A stretch of DNA of 23,634 nt, from assembly GCA_002347925.1 (NCBI GenBank), contig DDYL01000097.1, forward strand, positions 10,915-34,548, written 5' to 3'. The notes under the pieces are model-generated. The model was not told where the DNA came from. It did not search any database and was given only the letters and a program-made list of their open reading frames with translations. Shown one piece after another: positions 13,873 through 22,325 of this stretch. Each line of letters opens with the position of its first letter. Position 1 is the stretch's first letter. A program made the translations under genes and the position numbers. The stretch is from Chloroflexi bacterium UBA2235 (GTDB lineage Bacteria; Chloroflexota; UBA11872; UBA12225).

Positions 13873-15405
13873 CTAGCCCCGTTCGGTCCTGCGTGCAACC
13901 GCGAGACCCAAGGGCGACGGATCAATGACATCGCTGCTGTCCGAGATTCGTGCCGACCGTGACCAAATGGGGTACGCCGCTAGCGCGACACCTACCCAGG
14001 TTATCGCGGCTGTCACGGCAGCTGAAAGTGCGAATCCCTCGAGGACTGCAGGGTTCATTTCGGATGTCACCGCCCCTCCTATGACACCGGACAGGCCAAT
14101 CGTGGCGACCGCAACGCCGAGCGTGTGGCCGTACTGCCTGGTGGTCTCGAGCATTCCCGACGCAAACCCTCGGTATTCCGGCGAAAGGGCGCTCATGATG
14201 CGGGTGTTGTTCGTCGTGAGGAAGATCCCGGAGCCAAAGCCCATGATCACGATCAGGATGAATAGCGTCACGATGTCCATGCCACTTGGGTCGAGCCCAA
14301 GGATTGTGAGACCTCCTGCCACGCAACTCAGACCGACGACGCACAGCCATGGCGAACGGGTGCGGTCATACAACCAGCCTCCGATGAGGGTCATCGCAAC
14401 GGTGACGGCCTGCATGGTTGCCACAAGCCCGGCTGTCGTCACGGCCGACATGCCCAGACCCCTCTGCATGAGGAATGGCATGCTGAAGATGGTCATCATC
14501 ATGGTCATGTGGAGGACACCGTTCGCCACCATCGCGGTCGAGAACCGGATGTTGCGGAACTGGCTGAACCGTATGAGGGGCTCCGGCACCCGCTGTTCGA
14601 TCAACACGAACATCAGGAATAGGGCCGCGGTGACCCCGTGCATCGGCAGGTGCCATCGCCACCCGTCGGCAAAAGTTTCCGGGCCGTCATGGAAGTGGTT
14701 GAGTGACAGCGACGCCACGATCAATGTGAGCAGGAGGAGGATCGCCCCCGGCCAGTCGGTCCGGTTGCGGCGGGGCGTCGCGCCAGCCGGTTCGGGAATT
14801 GGTGAAACAACTGTCGGCAACGCGACAGCGATTGCGATGCATCCGGCCCCCGCCGCGGTTGCGAACGCCCACCGCCATGTCAGCGGTGAGACAAAGAGGG
14901 GCCCCAATGCCGTTCCAGCCATCGACCCCAGGGAAGATGCCATGGTCGCAATCCCAACACCCCGACCACGCTGGTTGGACGCAACCGTTGCCGTGATGAT
15001 CGGGTAACAGTTTGCTGAGACAAGGGCTGCGCCGACACCTTGCACTGCGCGGGCAATCAACAGCAGGTACCAGTGTGGTGCGAGTGACCCGGCGATTGCG
15101 GCGCACGTCGAGAGCACCAGGCCCCAGAAGAAGATCCGTGTGTGACCGAACTGGTCGCCTAGTCGACCGGACGGCAGCAGACATGCTGTCAACGGCACCA
15201 GATAAGCCGTCATGATCCAACTCGCCTCGGCGAGGTCAATCCCGAGTTCCGCCGCCAACGTCGGCAGCACGATCGAAATTGGGGATACCGCGAACATGAT
15301 CAGGAAGGTTCCCGCGATGACCGCAACGACGGTCCTGGTCCCTGCCCCCGGTGTTGTCATGTAGGTCTCACTCGCGGATTGTAGCCCGGTCTTTTCTGCG
15401 CTCAT
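13873..15405 (-). CDS. DHA2-family MFS drug:proton antiporter (EmrB/QacA type, 14 TM)
   Basis: 510 residues, about 14 hydrophobic segments. TM1 motif D1 region: 'MFAVSPISIVLPTLAAELGI'. Motif A: 'GRLGDQFGHTRIFFWG', close to G-R-L-g-D-r-x-G-R-r. 'ARAVQGVGAALVSANCYPII' matches motif B (R-x-x-Q-G-x-G-a-A). 'GSMAGTALGPLFVSPLTWRWAFAT' matches motif C plus the conserved 'WRW-x-F'. Members export lipophilic compounds using the proton gradient. Two in-frame starts are possible: ATG 15405 (shown) or ATG 15360, which would begin 'MTTPGAG' nearer to TM1 and leave more room for divergent promoters. It heads a probable operon with the 12-TM MFS and is divergent from the Fsr-like MFS. Substrate unknown. Confidence 0.9.
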   Translation of the reverse strand: MSAEKTGLQSASETYMTTPGAGTRTVVAVIAGTFLIMFAVSPISIVLPTLAAELGIDLAEASWIMTAYLVPLTACLLPSGRLGDQFGHTRIFFWGLVLSTCAAIAGSLAPHWYLLLIARAVQGVGAALVSANCYPIITATVASNQRGRGVGIATMASSLGSMAGTALGPLFVSPLTWRWAFATAAGAGCIAIAVALPTVVSPIPEPAGATPRRNRTDWPGAILLLLTLIVASLSLNHFHDGPETFADGWRWHLPMHGVTAALFLMFVLIEQRVPEPLIRFSQFRNIRFSTAMVANGVLHMTMMMTIFSMPFLMQRGLGMSAVTTAGLVATMQAVTVAMTLIGGWLYDRTRSPWLCVVGLSCVAGGLTILGLDPSGMDIVTLFILIVIMGFGSGIFLTTNNTRIMSALSPEYRGFASGMLETTRQYGHTLGVAVATIGLSGVIGGAVTSEMNPAVLEGFALSAAVTAAITWVGVALAAYPIWSRSARISDSSDVIDPSPLGLAVARRTERG

Positions 15406-15434
15406 CCTGGGCGTGGTGCGGATACCATCGCGCC

Positions 15435-16772
15435 GTGAAGACCGATCCCGAATCCCGTTTGGCTGAAGATGACATTGGTTCGTCGAGCCCTAGTATGGTT
15501 GGTGGCGAGGGCAGATTATCCGAGGTCGGGTCTGGCACGCAGACCGTGGTCCCCGCGATCACGTCCCGGGTCGTTTCGTGGATGGTGCTGCCGACGTTCA
15601 TGTTTGCCCATCTCGCGCATCACGTCGGGACCGGTGGACTGCAACCGCTGCTTCCGCTATTGCGGGAAGATTTCAACCTTGACTACACGCAGGCAGGGCT
15701 CCTGCTTTCGGCGCAAGGGCTAGCGCTTGGGTTGGCTCAGTTGCCGGTGTCGGCGCTCGCAGACCACATGAGCAAACGTCTCGTGATCGCAGTGGGTCTG
15801 ATTGGTGCTGGACTGCTTTGCGTTGCCATCTCCCTTACCCAGGATTTCTGGTCACTGGTCGGCTGTCTCGTCCTGATGGGCATCCTTGCGTCGACCTACC
15901 ATGCGCCTGCGTCGACGTACCTGTCGGCGACCTTTGTCTCCGCAGCCCGTGGAAGGGCACTTGGCACACACGTCATCGGGGGGTCGTTGGCGTTCTTGCT
16001 CACTCCCGTGTTGGCGATCGCGGTTGCCCGCTATTCCGGGAGCTGGCGCTATTCGTTCGTGGCCTTGAGTGTGGCGCCGCTGGTCGCGGGCGTGATGATG
16101 CTGATCACGACCGCGCGTGTCGCCACGACTGAGCGACCGCCGACGGAACAGGAACGCGCTGATCAGGGGAGTGCGCTCGCGTCGCTCCGTGGGATCGGGC
16201 CGTTGGTGTTCGTGGCGCTTGGCGAACAGCTCTTGACGGCGTCGATGTTCGCCTACATCCCATTCTTCCTTGTCGATCAGCATCACGTCCCAAGTGACCT
16301 TGCAGGACTGTCGATTTCACTTCTCGCCGGGATTGGGATCATCTCCGCCCCGGTTGGTGGTGCACTTTCTGACCGGTTCGGGCGGGCACCTGTGCTTATT
16401 GCCGTGACCGCGTCGGTCGGTCCGCTTATCCTGGCGTTGACGTACGTTCCATACGGGGTCGGGATGATCGTGGTGCTCCTGTTGTATGGGCTTTCGATGA
16501 ATACCCGTCTGCCGGTGCTGGAATCCCTGTTTGCAGACGCGATTCCTGCCCATCGTCGATCAACAGTGCTTGGTATGTACTATTTCATAGGCCAGGAGAG
16601 TTCCGGCTTGACGACGCCGTTGGTGGGGCGGTTGATTGACGCCACCGACCCAGTCACCGCTTTCACGATGCTCGGGGTTGTGGGCACGCTTCTTTCGCTC
16701 GTGCTGGTCCGCTACCGGGGCACCTTGATGCGCCCCCGTGGTGCCCTCGCCGGTGCAGTTCTGGTTCCGTAG
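15435..16772 (+). CDS. MFS transporter resembling fosmidomycin-resistance (Fsr)-type permeases
   Basis: 445 residues from GTG 15435; ATG 15495 (425 residues) is a real alternative. A longer reading from 15351 would overlap the divergent DHA2 gene and is disfavoured. The opening 'FAHLAHHVGTGGLQPLLPLLREDFNLDYTQAGLLLSAQG' fits the Fsr-like pattern of a His-containing TM1, 'L-x-P-L-L-P-x-L' and 'Y-x-Q-a-G-L-l'. The two halves are separated by the loop 'TTARVATTERPPTEQERADQG'. The second-half motif A is 'GGALSDRFGRAPVLI'. Twelve hydrophobic segments are visible. Fsr-like proteins are putative exporters, and the true substrate is not known. It is followed after 38 nt by the DUF983 gene on the same strand. 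Confidence 0.88.
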   Translation: MKTDPESRLAEDDIGSSSPSMVGGEGRLSEVGSGTQTVVPAITSRVVSWMVLPTFMFAHLAHHVGTGGLQPLLPLLREDFNLDYTQAGLLLSAQGLALGLAQLPVSALADHMSKRLVIAVGLIGAGLLCVAISLTQDFWSLVGCLVLMGILASTYHAPASTYLSATFVSAARGRALGTHVIGGSLAFLLTPVLAIAVARYSGSWRYSFVALSVAPLVAGVMMLITTARVATTERPPTEQERADQGSALASLRGIGPLVFVALGEQLLTASMFAYIPFFLVDQHHVPSDLAGLSISLLAGIGIISAPVGGALSDRFGRAPVLIAVTASVGPLILALTYVPYGVGMIVVLLLYGLSMNTRLPVLESLFADAIPAHRRSTVLGMYYFIGQESSGLTTPLVGRLIDATDPVTAFTMLGVVGTLLSLVLVRYRGTLMRPRGALAGAVLVP

Positions 16773-16810
16773 GCTGATGGGGCAACCTCGGATGCCCGCA
16801 TAATTGACTC

Positions 16811-17317
16811 ATGAACGTTCCACTCAGGCTGCTGCTTCGGGGTCTTGCCTTGCGCTGCCCCCGCTGTGGGCGCGGGCACATCAGTGCGACCTGGTTCACC
16901 CTTGTCGGGTCGTGTCCCGCTTGTCACGCCCCAATCGAGACGCGAACAGGTGAAGTGTCTGGCGGAATGGCGATCAACCTAGTGGCGACCACGATTCTCG
17001 CAACAATCGGGATTTGGTGGGGTGCAGTATTTGAGCGGGCGCCAATCCTGCCGCTCGTCGTCGGGCTCGTGGTTGGTGGGGTGCTCTTTTCGCTCGTGTT
17101 TCACCGGCACGCGTGCGGCCTCTGGGTTGGCGCGCTGTACCTGACCGAGGATATTGGTGAGGCCCCAAGTGGCGCTCAGGCAGGTCTTGCACCAGCGGTC
17201 AGGGGGGTGGCAACTACTACCGCGGGAAGTGTCAGATCTGGAGACCGTCGGATCATTCGGGTGAGGACCGCGGCCACTATGCAGAGGGCGCCGGACATCC
17301 AGAACGCCGATTCGTAG
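16811..17317 (+). CDS. DUF983 family zinc-ribbon membrane protein
   Basis: 168 residues. The N-terminal half is diagnostic: 'LRCPRCGRGHISATWFT' and 'GSCPACHAPIETRTGEVSGGMAIN', with Cys16, Cys19, Cys35 and Cys38 as a zinc ribbon. Two TM helices follow, about 52-74 and 78-98, then 'FHRHACGLWVGALYLTE'. DUF983 proteins are small two-TM proteins of unknown function, sometimes near cytochrome oxidase genes; none is here. Family similarity ends near residue 120. The remaining about 48 residues run antisense through the 3' end of the converging MFS gene (142-bp overlap) and look like chance extension up to the next stop. No Shine-Dalgarno is seen before the ATG, so translation may be coupled to or initiated independently of the MFS gene upstream. 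Confidence 0.85.
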   Translation: MNVPLRLLLRGLALRCPRCGRGHISATWFTLVGSCPACHAPIETRTGEVSGGMAINLVATTILATIGIWWGAVFERAPILPLVVGLVVGGVLFSLVFHRHACGLWVGALYLTEDIGEAPSGAQAGLAPAVRGVATTTAGSVRSGDRRIIRVRTAATMQRAPDIQNADS

Positions 17318-18486
17318 TCTCCGTACGCGACGCGCAATGCCCCAGCGAGGTAGGCAATCGCTGCGGCACCGAGTTGGTGTGACGCCAGAACCCACGCGAA
17401 GACCGTGCCAACCCGGGCTCGGCCAAAGTGGTCTGCTGCCAACCGGATCGTAGGGGGGACGGTTGCGACCCAGTCGAGGCCGTAGAAGACAATGAAGGCG
17501 CCAAGTCCAAATGTCCCGGCATCGTATGCCATAGGCAGGAGGATCAGAGAAATGCCCCTGAGACCGTAGTACCACGTAAGCAGGGTCCGGCTTTGGAACC
17601 TGTCGGTAAGCCATCCCGATCCGGTCGTCCCGATCAAGTCAAAGATTCCGATAAAGGCGAGCATGCTCGCCGCGGTGACTTCCTGGATGCCGTGGTCGTG
17701 CGAGGCCGAAATGAGGTGCGTGCCGATTAGCCCGTTTGTACTGGCACCGCAGATGAAAAAGGTCGAGGCCAGAAGCCAGAACGTCGGGTAGCGCGCAACA
17801 TCCACAAGGGTCGCGATGGCACCGGAGAATGGATTACCGGCTGGTCGAGGCCTGGCAGCAGGAACGTCGGCTTCGCTGGATCCGTAGGCAGTCGACCCGA
17901 CATCGCTCGGCCAGTCACGCAGGAAGCGCCACGTTAGTGGGGCGACGAGCGCGATGACCGCCGCGCAGATGCCTGTCGCGGTACGCCAGCCCCAAATGTG
18001 TGTCACTGCGGCGAGCACGGGCAGGAAGACAAGCTGTCCGGCGGCCGAATTCGCCGAGAACACGCCTGTCACGACACCCCGGCGTGCAACGAACCACCGG
18101 CTTGCCACCACGGCTCCGAGCCATCCGGCCATCATCCCCGCGGAAATGCCGACAAGCCCACCCCAGAGAACCACCAAGTGCCATGGTTGAGAAATCCATG
18201 GGGTGATGACGAGCCCGACCAAGATCACCAAGAGGGCGCCTGTTGTCGTCTGACGGATGCCGACGCGCTCGGCAATTGATGCGCCGAACGGTCCGACCAT
18301 GCCGTAGAGGAAGAGGTTGACCGATGCGGCCATGGAGATCGTCGCACGGTCCCACCCGAACTCGGTCTCGAACGGCAGCATGAGTACGCCAGGAATGGAC
18401 CTGATTCCGGCGGAAACGACGAGGATGAGGAGGGTGACTGCGGCAACGACCCACGAGTAATGGATGGGTGAAGCTGTGCGTGTCAT
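17176..18486 (-). CDS. MFS transporter of the monocarboxylate / oxalate-formate antiporter-like type
   Basis: 436 residues, about 12 TM. The start 'HYSWVVAAVTLLILVVSAGIRSIPGVLMLPFETEFGWDRATIS' is the typical entry of MCT/OFA-like permeases: a 'W' in TM1, then 'F-x-x-x-F-G-W-x-R-a-x-I-S'. 'ASRWFVARRGVVTGVFSANSAAGQLVFLPVLAAV' matches the 'W-F-x-x-R-R-G-x-A-x-G' segment of the same group. 'GSGWLTDRFQSRTLL' is the second motif A. Substrates of the group are monocarboxylates or dicarboxylates, but the actual one is unknown. The C-terminal 45 residues, including much of the last helix, are encoded antisense to the DUF983 ORF tail. No Shine-Dalgarno is visible before the ATG. The long upstream gap 18487-18792 may be its leader. 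Confidence 0.88.
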   Translation of the reverse strand: MTRTASPIHYSWVVAAVTLLILVVSAGIRSIPGVLMLPFETEFGWDRATISMAASVNLFLYGMVGPFGASIAERVGIRQTTTGALLVILVGLVITPWISQPWHLVVLWGGLVGISAGMMAGWLGAVVASRWFVARRGVVTGVFSANSAAGQLVFLPVLAAVTHIWGWRTATGICAAVIALVAPLTWRFLRDWPSDVGSTAYGSSEADVPAARPRPAGNPFSGAIATLVDVARYPTFWLLASTFFICGASTNGLIGTHLISASHDHGIQEVTAASMLAFIGIFDLIGTTGSGWLTDRFQSRTLLTWYYGLRGISLILLPMAYDAGTFGLGAFIVFYGLDWVATVPPTIRLAADHFGRARVGTVFAWVLASHQLGAAAIAYLAGALRVAYGDYESAFWMSGALCIVAAVLTRMIRRSPDLTLPAVVVATPLTAGARPA

Positions 18487-18792
18487 GAAGGGGATATCCG
18501 GAAAATCCGTACGGTCAAGGACCCTAGGGCAGCAGCCACGTCGGGCAGACGAATACGTTCTGCCACGTGTCAGTCGCGCTCGCCAGGCCAGCGTCTGGCG
18601 GATGACACGGAGCGAGCACGCTGGTCAGGACTACTAACCCGATCCAAATCGCTCGTCTCCGCACCAGGAGACTAACGCGACTAGAACCCCACGCGAAGGT
18701 GCCGGTTTTCCGAATTGGCACCTGCTCACCTCGGTCTGAGGGAGGTGACTGATTGTAGGCGAGTGGTGTTGAGACGTAGGACATCAGCGGTC
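18487..18792. other. 306-bp gap between leuS and the MFS gene, rich in inverted repeats
   Basis: No confident gene. Inverted repeats seen: GTGTCA (18567-18572) with TGACAC (18603-18608), enclosing CGCCAG (18581-18586) with CTGGCG (18595-18600). Also GTCTCC (18655-18660) with GGAGAC (18667-18672), AGGTGCC (18697-18703) with GGCACCT (18717-18723), and CACCTC (18727-18732) with GAGGTG (18742-18747). The last two are just after the leuS stop and may end that transcript. The nested one could be leader structure of the MFS gene. Six-base repeats arise by chance in GC-rich DNA, so each alone is weak. Confidence 0.45.
18524..18784 (-). CDS. Possible small membrane or exported protein after leuS (doubtful)
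   Basis: An open frame of 86 residues starts at an ATG 8 nt after the leuS stop. It contains one hydrophobic stretch, 'AIWIGLVVLTSVLAPC', preceded by 'LVRRR' and followed by 'GLASATDTW', which reads like a signal peptide with a possible cleavage site, then ends after 16 more residues. The Shine-Dalgarno is weak (GAGA), the first half is low in coding character, and the frame crosses several inverted repeats. It may be non-coding or the remnant of a larger exported protein. Confidence 0.2.
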   Translation of the reverse strand: MSYVSTPLAYNQSPPSDRGEQVPIRKTGTFAWGSSRVSLLVRRRAIWIGLVVLTSVLAPCHPPDAGLASATDTWQNVFVCPTWLLP

Positions 18793-21597
18793 TCAGTGCC
18801 CTTTGGTACCCGTAGTGACGATATTCAGGAGGCGCCCCGTCACGTAATGGTAGCGACATCCATCAGGATCTGGAACTAGCTCCTGGATGCGGGGGCGAGC
18901 GAGGGCCTGGGAGCGGACATCGCTTTCCTCGGTCCCGACCGGGACATCAAACCGATCACGGACCTTGCCGTTCACTTGGATGACAACCGTTGAGGTCTCG
19001 TCCTGCGCAAGCGCGTCCTCCCATGATGGCCAATCCTGCTGATGGATGCTTCCGGGTCCGGTTGCGTCAAATGGGTCCCCAGCAGCGCCACTGGCGAAGG
19101 ACGTCCTTGGCGCCCGTCCGAACCCCCCGGTGTGCTGCCACAGGGACTCGGTCATGAATGGCGAGGCGGGGGCGAGCAACCTGACAAGCGTTTCAATCGC
19201 CTCGGCAAACTCCGGCGTCCGCCAGGAATTGCCGCGGAAGCGTTCACCCAGGGCATTCGCGAACTCCATGAGCGCGGCCACCATCGTATTGAACCGGAAG
19301 CGTTCGAGATCGCGTGTCACCCGAGCGACAGTCTTGTGTCGCAAGCGACGGATTGCGTCGTCTGAGGTGTCGTAGGTGATCGTGGCGTCTGACTGATGTG
19401 CCAGATCCCACTTGATCACAAGGTCCCAGACGCGACCAAGGAAGCGTCGGGCGCCGTTGATGCCTTCCTCGCTCCATTCGACTTCCTGATCGAAAGGCGC
19501 CATGAACAACTCGTAGAGCCGGAGGCTATCGGCGCCGTACTTCCCGACCATCTCGTCCGGGGTGATCACGTTCCGGAGCGACTTCGACATCTTTGCGGCA
19601 CGGAAGATCACTTCCTCAGGAGGCAGGGTGGACGCCTCGGCGGATGTGATGGGCACCCAACCCTCGGTGGCGTTCGGATCTGATGAGCGTCGATGCGGTG
19701 TGCGCACGACGAGCATGCCTTGGTTCTTCAGGCGCGCGAACGGTTCGGCGAACGGTAGGAGACCGGCATCATGGAGGACATGGGTCCAGAACCGGGCATA
19801 CAAAAGATGGAGGACGGCGTGTTCGGCGCCACCGACATACTGGTCTACGGGCAACCACGTTGCCACGTCTTCGGGACGGAACGGACCTTCGTGGTAGCCC
19901 GGACTTGCGAATCGCAGGAAATACCACGACGAGCAGGCAAAGCCACCCATGGTGTCGGTCTCGCGCCGGGCCTCGGCGCCGCAGGTCGGGCAGGTTGTTC
20001 GAACCCAGTTGGCATCGCGCGCCAGAGGTGACCGGCCCGTGCCGTCTGGCATGAAGTCGACCATTGCGGGCAGCTCAACCGGAAGTTGATCCTCGGGAAC
20101 CGGCACCTCTCCGCATTCGCTGCAGTGGATGATCGGGATTGGGGCGCCCCAATACCGTTGTCGGGAGATCAGCCAGTCCCGCATTCGGTAATTGATGACC
20201 CGACGGCCAACCTGTCGCCTCTCGACGTCCTCGGCAATGGCATTGATTGCGTGGCTGTCACCTGCCTCGCTCACAAGTGCGTCGACAGTGGCGACCTCGA
20301 AACCCCATTTGACGGACAGTTCCGTGCGTTCAGTCCCGCCGAGTTTGAGCCATTCGCCAGGGGAGAGCATCCCGTTGAATCCGGGAGAATTGACCATGAT
20401 GCCGGGCGCGGTATACGCGTCGGTCAGGTCGGCGCCGGTTCGGGTGTCGTCCCAGTCGAGCGGGCGCACGACCATTTTGATCGGCAGGTCGTACTTGCGG
20501 GCGAAGGCGAAGTCGCGCGAGTCGTGCGCCGGAACGCCCATGACAATGCCCGTGCCGTACGTTGCCAACACGTAATCGGCAATCCAGACCTGGACCCTGT
20601 CACCGTTCAACGGGTTGACGGCGTACGTTCCCGTGAAGACGCCGGTCTTCTCTCGATCAGTTGACATGCGATCGATTTCGCTCGTCTTCTTCGAGGCTTC
20701 GATATACGTAGCGACCGCGGTGGCATGTTCGGGGGTAACCAGGTCTGAGACGATCGGGTGTTCTGGAGCGATCACCATGAACGTCACCCCGAACAGGGTG
20801 TCAGGATGGGTGGTGAAGATTGGCAAGGGATGCCCGGATTCGCTTTGGAACTCGACTTGGACGCCAGCACTCCGACCGATCCAGTTCGCCTGCATCGCCT
20901 TGATGCGGTCCGGCCATTCAATGGTGTCAAGGCCTTGGAGGAGTTGGTCGGCGTATGCGGTGATGCGGAAGTACCACGCCGGGATCTGGCGCTTGGTGAG
21001 CCCCGAGTGGCCTCGCCAACAGACCCCGTCCTGAGCCTCCTGGTTGGACAGGGTGGTCTGGCAGCTTGGGCACCACCATTGCCAGTTCATGTCGCGATAC
21101 GCGAGCCCGCGCTTGTGCAGGAGCAGGAAGAGCCATTGGGTCCAGCGGTAGTAGTCCGGGCTTGAAGAATCCAGTTCGCGGGACCAGTCAAATGAGATGC
21201 CGATCAGATCGAACTGGCGACGGTAATTGGCGGCGTTTCGATCGGTGGTGACGCGGGGGTGAACTCCCTGGGAGACTGCGAATTGTTCGGCCGGTTCGCC
21301 AAACGCGTCCCAACCCATTGGGTGCAGCACGTTGTAGCCGCGCGCACGCAGGAACCGGCTCAGGGTGTCGGTGGGGACATAGTTGCGGCAATGGCCAACC
21401 GAGAGACCGTCCCCTGATGGGTACGGGAAGAAGTCCAGGCAGTAGTACTTGGGACGGGTTGGATGAGCATGGCTCGCATAAAGATCCTGGGCTTGCCAAC
21501 GGGCCTGCCAACCTGGCTCGATGGCCAACGGGTCATAGGTCGCCAGGGGATCTAGGTCCCTCCCGCGCGCAACATTGCCAGTATCGGTAGCGGTCAT
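18793..21597 (-). CDS. leuS: Leucyl-tRNA synthetase
   Basis: 934 residues. Charges tRNA-Leu with leucine in the cytosol. The class I HIGH motif appears as S66-V-G-H69 in 'GDGLSVGHCRNYVPTD', a variant I associate with Chloroflexota-type LeuRS. 'LHPMGWDAFGEPAEQ' follows. The CP1 editing domain is present: 'TTHPDTLFGVTFMVIAPEH' (Thr-rich region) and 'GTGIVMGVPAHDSRDFAFA' with the discriminating Asp. A zinc-like Cys set is seen at 'CPSCQTTL' and 'CPTCG'. 'YVGGAEHAVLHLLYARFWT' and an intact KMSKS at 669-673 complete the catalytic core. The anticodon-binding helices and C-terminal domain ('VVIQVNGKVRDRFDVP') are complete. It is longer than the about 860-residue E. coli enzyme. GGGAG lies 11 nt before the ATG. 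No T-box is recognisable in the 127-nt upstream gap. Confidence 0.98.
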   Translation of the reverse strand: MTATDTGNVARGRDLDPLATYDPLAIEPGWQARWQAQDLYASHAHPTRPKYYCLDFFPYPSGDGLSVGHCRNYVPTDTLSRFLRARGYNVLHPMGWDAFGEPAEQFAVSQGVHPRVTTDRNAANYRRQFDLIGISFDWSRELDSSSPDYYRWTQWLFLLLHKRGLAYRDMNWQWWCPSCQTTLSNQEAQDGVCWRGHSGLTKRQIPAWYFRITAYADQLLQGLDTIEWPDRIKAMQANWIGRSAGVQVEFQSESGHPLPIFTTHPDTLFGVTFMVIAPEHPIVSDLVTPEHATAVATYIEASKKTSEIDRMSTDREKTGVFTGTYAVNPLNGDRVQVWIADYVLATYGTGIVMGVPAHDSRDFAFARKYDLPIKMVVRPLDWDDTRTGADLTDAYTAPGIMVNSPGFNGMLSPGEWLKLGGTERTELSVKWGFEVATVDALVSEAGDSHAINAIAEDVERRQVGRRVINYRMRDWLISRQRYWGAPIPIIHCSECGEVPVPEDQLPVELPAMVDFMPDGTGRSPLARDANWVRTTCPTCGAEARRETDTMGGFACSSWYFLRFASPGYHEGPFRPEDVATWLPVDQYVGGAEHAVLHLLYARFWTHVLHDAGLLPFAEPFARLKNQGMLVVRTPHRRSSDPNATEGWVPITSAEASTLPPEEVIFRAAKMSKSLRNVITPDEMVGKYGADSLRLYELFMAPFDQEVEWSEEGINGARRFLGRVWDLVIKWDLAHQSDATITYDTSDDAIRRLRHKTVARVTRDLERFRFNTMVAALMEFANALGERFRGNSWRTPEFAEAIETLVRLLAPASPFMTESLWQHTGGFGRAPRTSFASGAAGDPFDATGPGSIHQQDWPSWEDALAQDETSTVVIQVNGKVRDRFDVPVGTEESDVRSQALARPRIQELVPDPDGCRYHYVTGRLLNIVTTGTKGH

Positions 21598-21724
21598 GGT
21601 CCGATGATCTCCCGTCGCTTCGCTCGCCCCACCCAGTCATCCGATCTTCTTCGTGATGCCCCGCATGGCGCACGCCCGTCTCCGAGGGCGAGAAGATTGG
21701 GCATTCTAACGAAAGGTGGGGTAG

Positions 21725-22147
21725 TTACCGCTTGGTCGGAGTGTTGGTCGGTTCGATCGGAAGCGGTGTGGGCACCGGCGTATTGAGGATTGAACCAGTC
21801 GGGACGATCGCGCCAAGATCCCTCAATCCCGCCCGGGCATCCAAGTTGCCGGGATCGATCGCAAGGACTTCTCGGTACCGGTCGATCGCCCACTCTCTCT
21901 GGCCGGCGGCGCGGAACGCATTTGCTGCGCCGAGATAGTCAATGATTTGTCGTGTCCGACGGCCCTCGACCTTTGCGCGTTCAGGGTCGGGGATAGCGGT
22001 TGGGGTGAACGTCGGCACCACACGTGCCAACGGCCGGATTTCCGAGAAGTACCCGTCCCACGCGGCGACAACGCCGAAGCCGATCAGGACCACGAGGACG
22101 ATCCCGGCGAGCGATTCACCAATCGCAGTCGACACGTCTTCTTTCAT
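21725..22147 (-). CDS. Small membrane-anchored TPR protein with Pro/Thr-rich linkers
   Basis: 140 residues. One TM helix at about 14-30 ('AGIVLVVLIGFGVVAAW') is followed by a Pro/Thr linker ('VPTFTPTAIPDPE'). A single tetratricopeptide-like repeat at about 72-107 contains 'AANAFRAAGQREWAIDRYREVLAIDPGNLDARAGL', with the TPR consensus A-x(3)-A-x-x-Y-x-x-x-L-x-x-x-P-x-N. A Pro/Thr-rich tail ends 'NTPTKR'. One TPR plus a capping helix usually mediates protein contacts, probably outside the membrane here. Same strand as leuS, 127 nt upstream of it, and divergent from mnmE. Partner and role unknown. Confidence 0.8.
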   Translation of the reverse strand: MKEDVSTAIGESLAGIVLVVLIGFGVVAAWDGYFSEIRPLARVVPTFTPTAIPDPERAKVEGRRTRQIIDYLGAANAFRAAGQREWAIDRYREVLAIDPGNLDARAGLRDLGAIVPTGSILNTPVPTPLPIEPTNTPTKR

Positions 22148-22325
22148 AGCCTTGAATACTTGGTCGGCACTGCGGTGGCTCGCTTTGAACGCCCAGGTCT
22201 TTGACCCAGCGCATCCACGACTGTCGATCGGATCGGCTTCGTTTGAGATGGGTTTCCTCGATCATATCCGCGAGAGACGCACGCCATCGCCTCGTCGCTG
22301 GCATCGTTCTGCCATTGGGAACGAG

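Noticed and set aside
13925..15007. 360-residue plus-strand open frame
   Set aside because: Antisense shadow of the DHA2-type transporter; Thr/Arg/Pro-rich composition typical of reverse-frame reading of membrane-protein codons.
21598..21724. T-box leader before leuS
   Set aside because: A GGGTGGGGCG stretch in the minus-strand leader recalls part of the T-box sequence, but the conserved UGG-N-ACCGCG core, the specifier loop and the room for stem I are missing in 127 nt.
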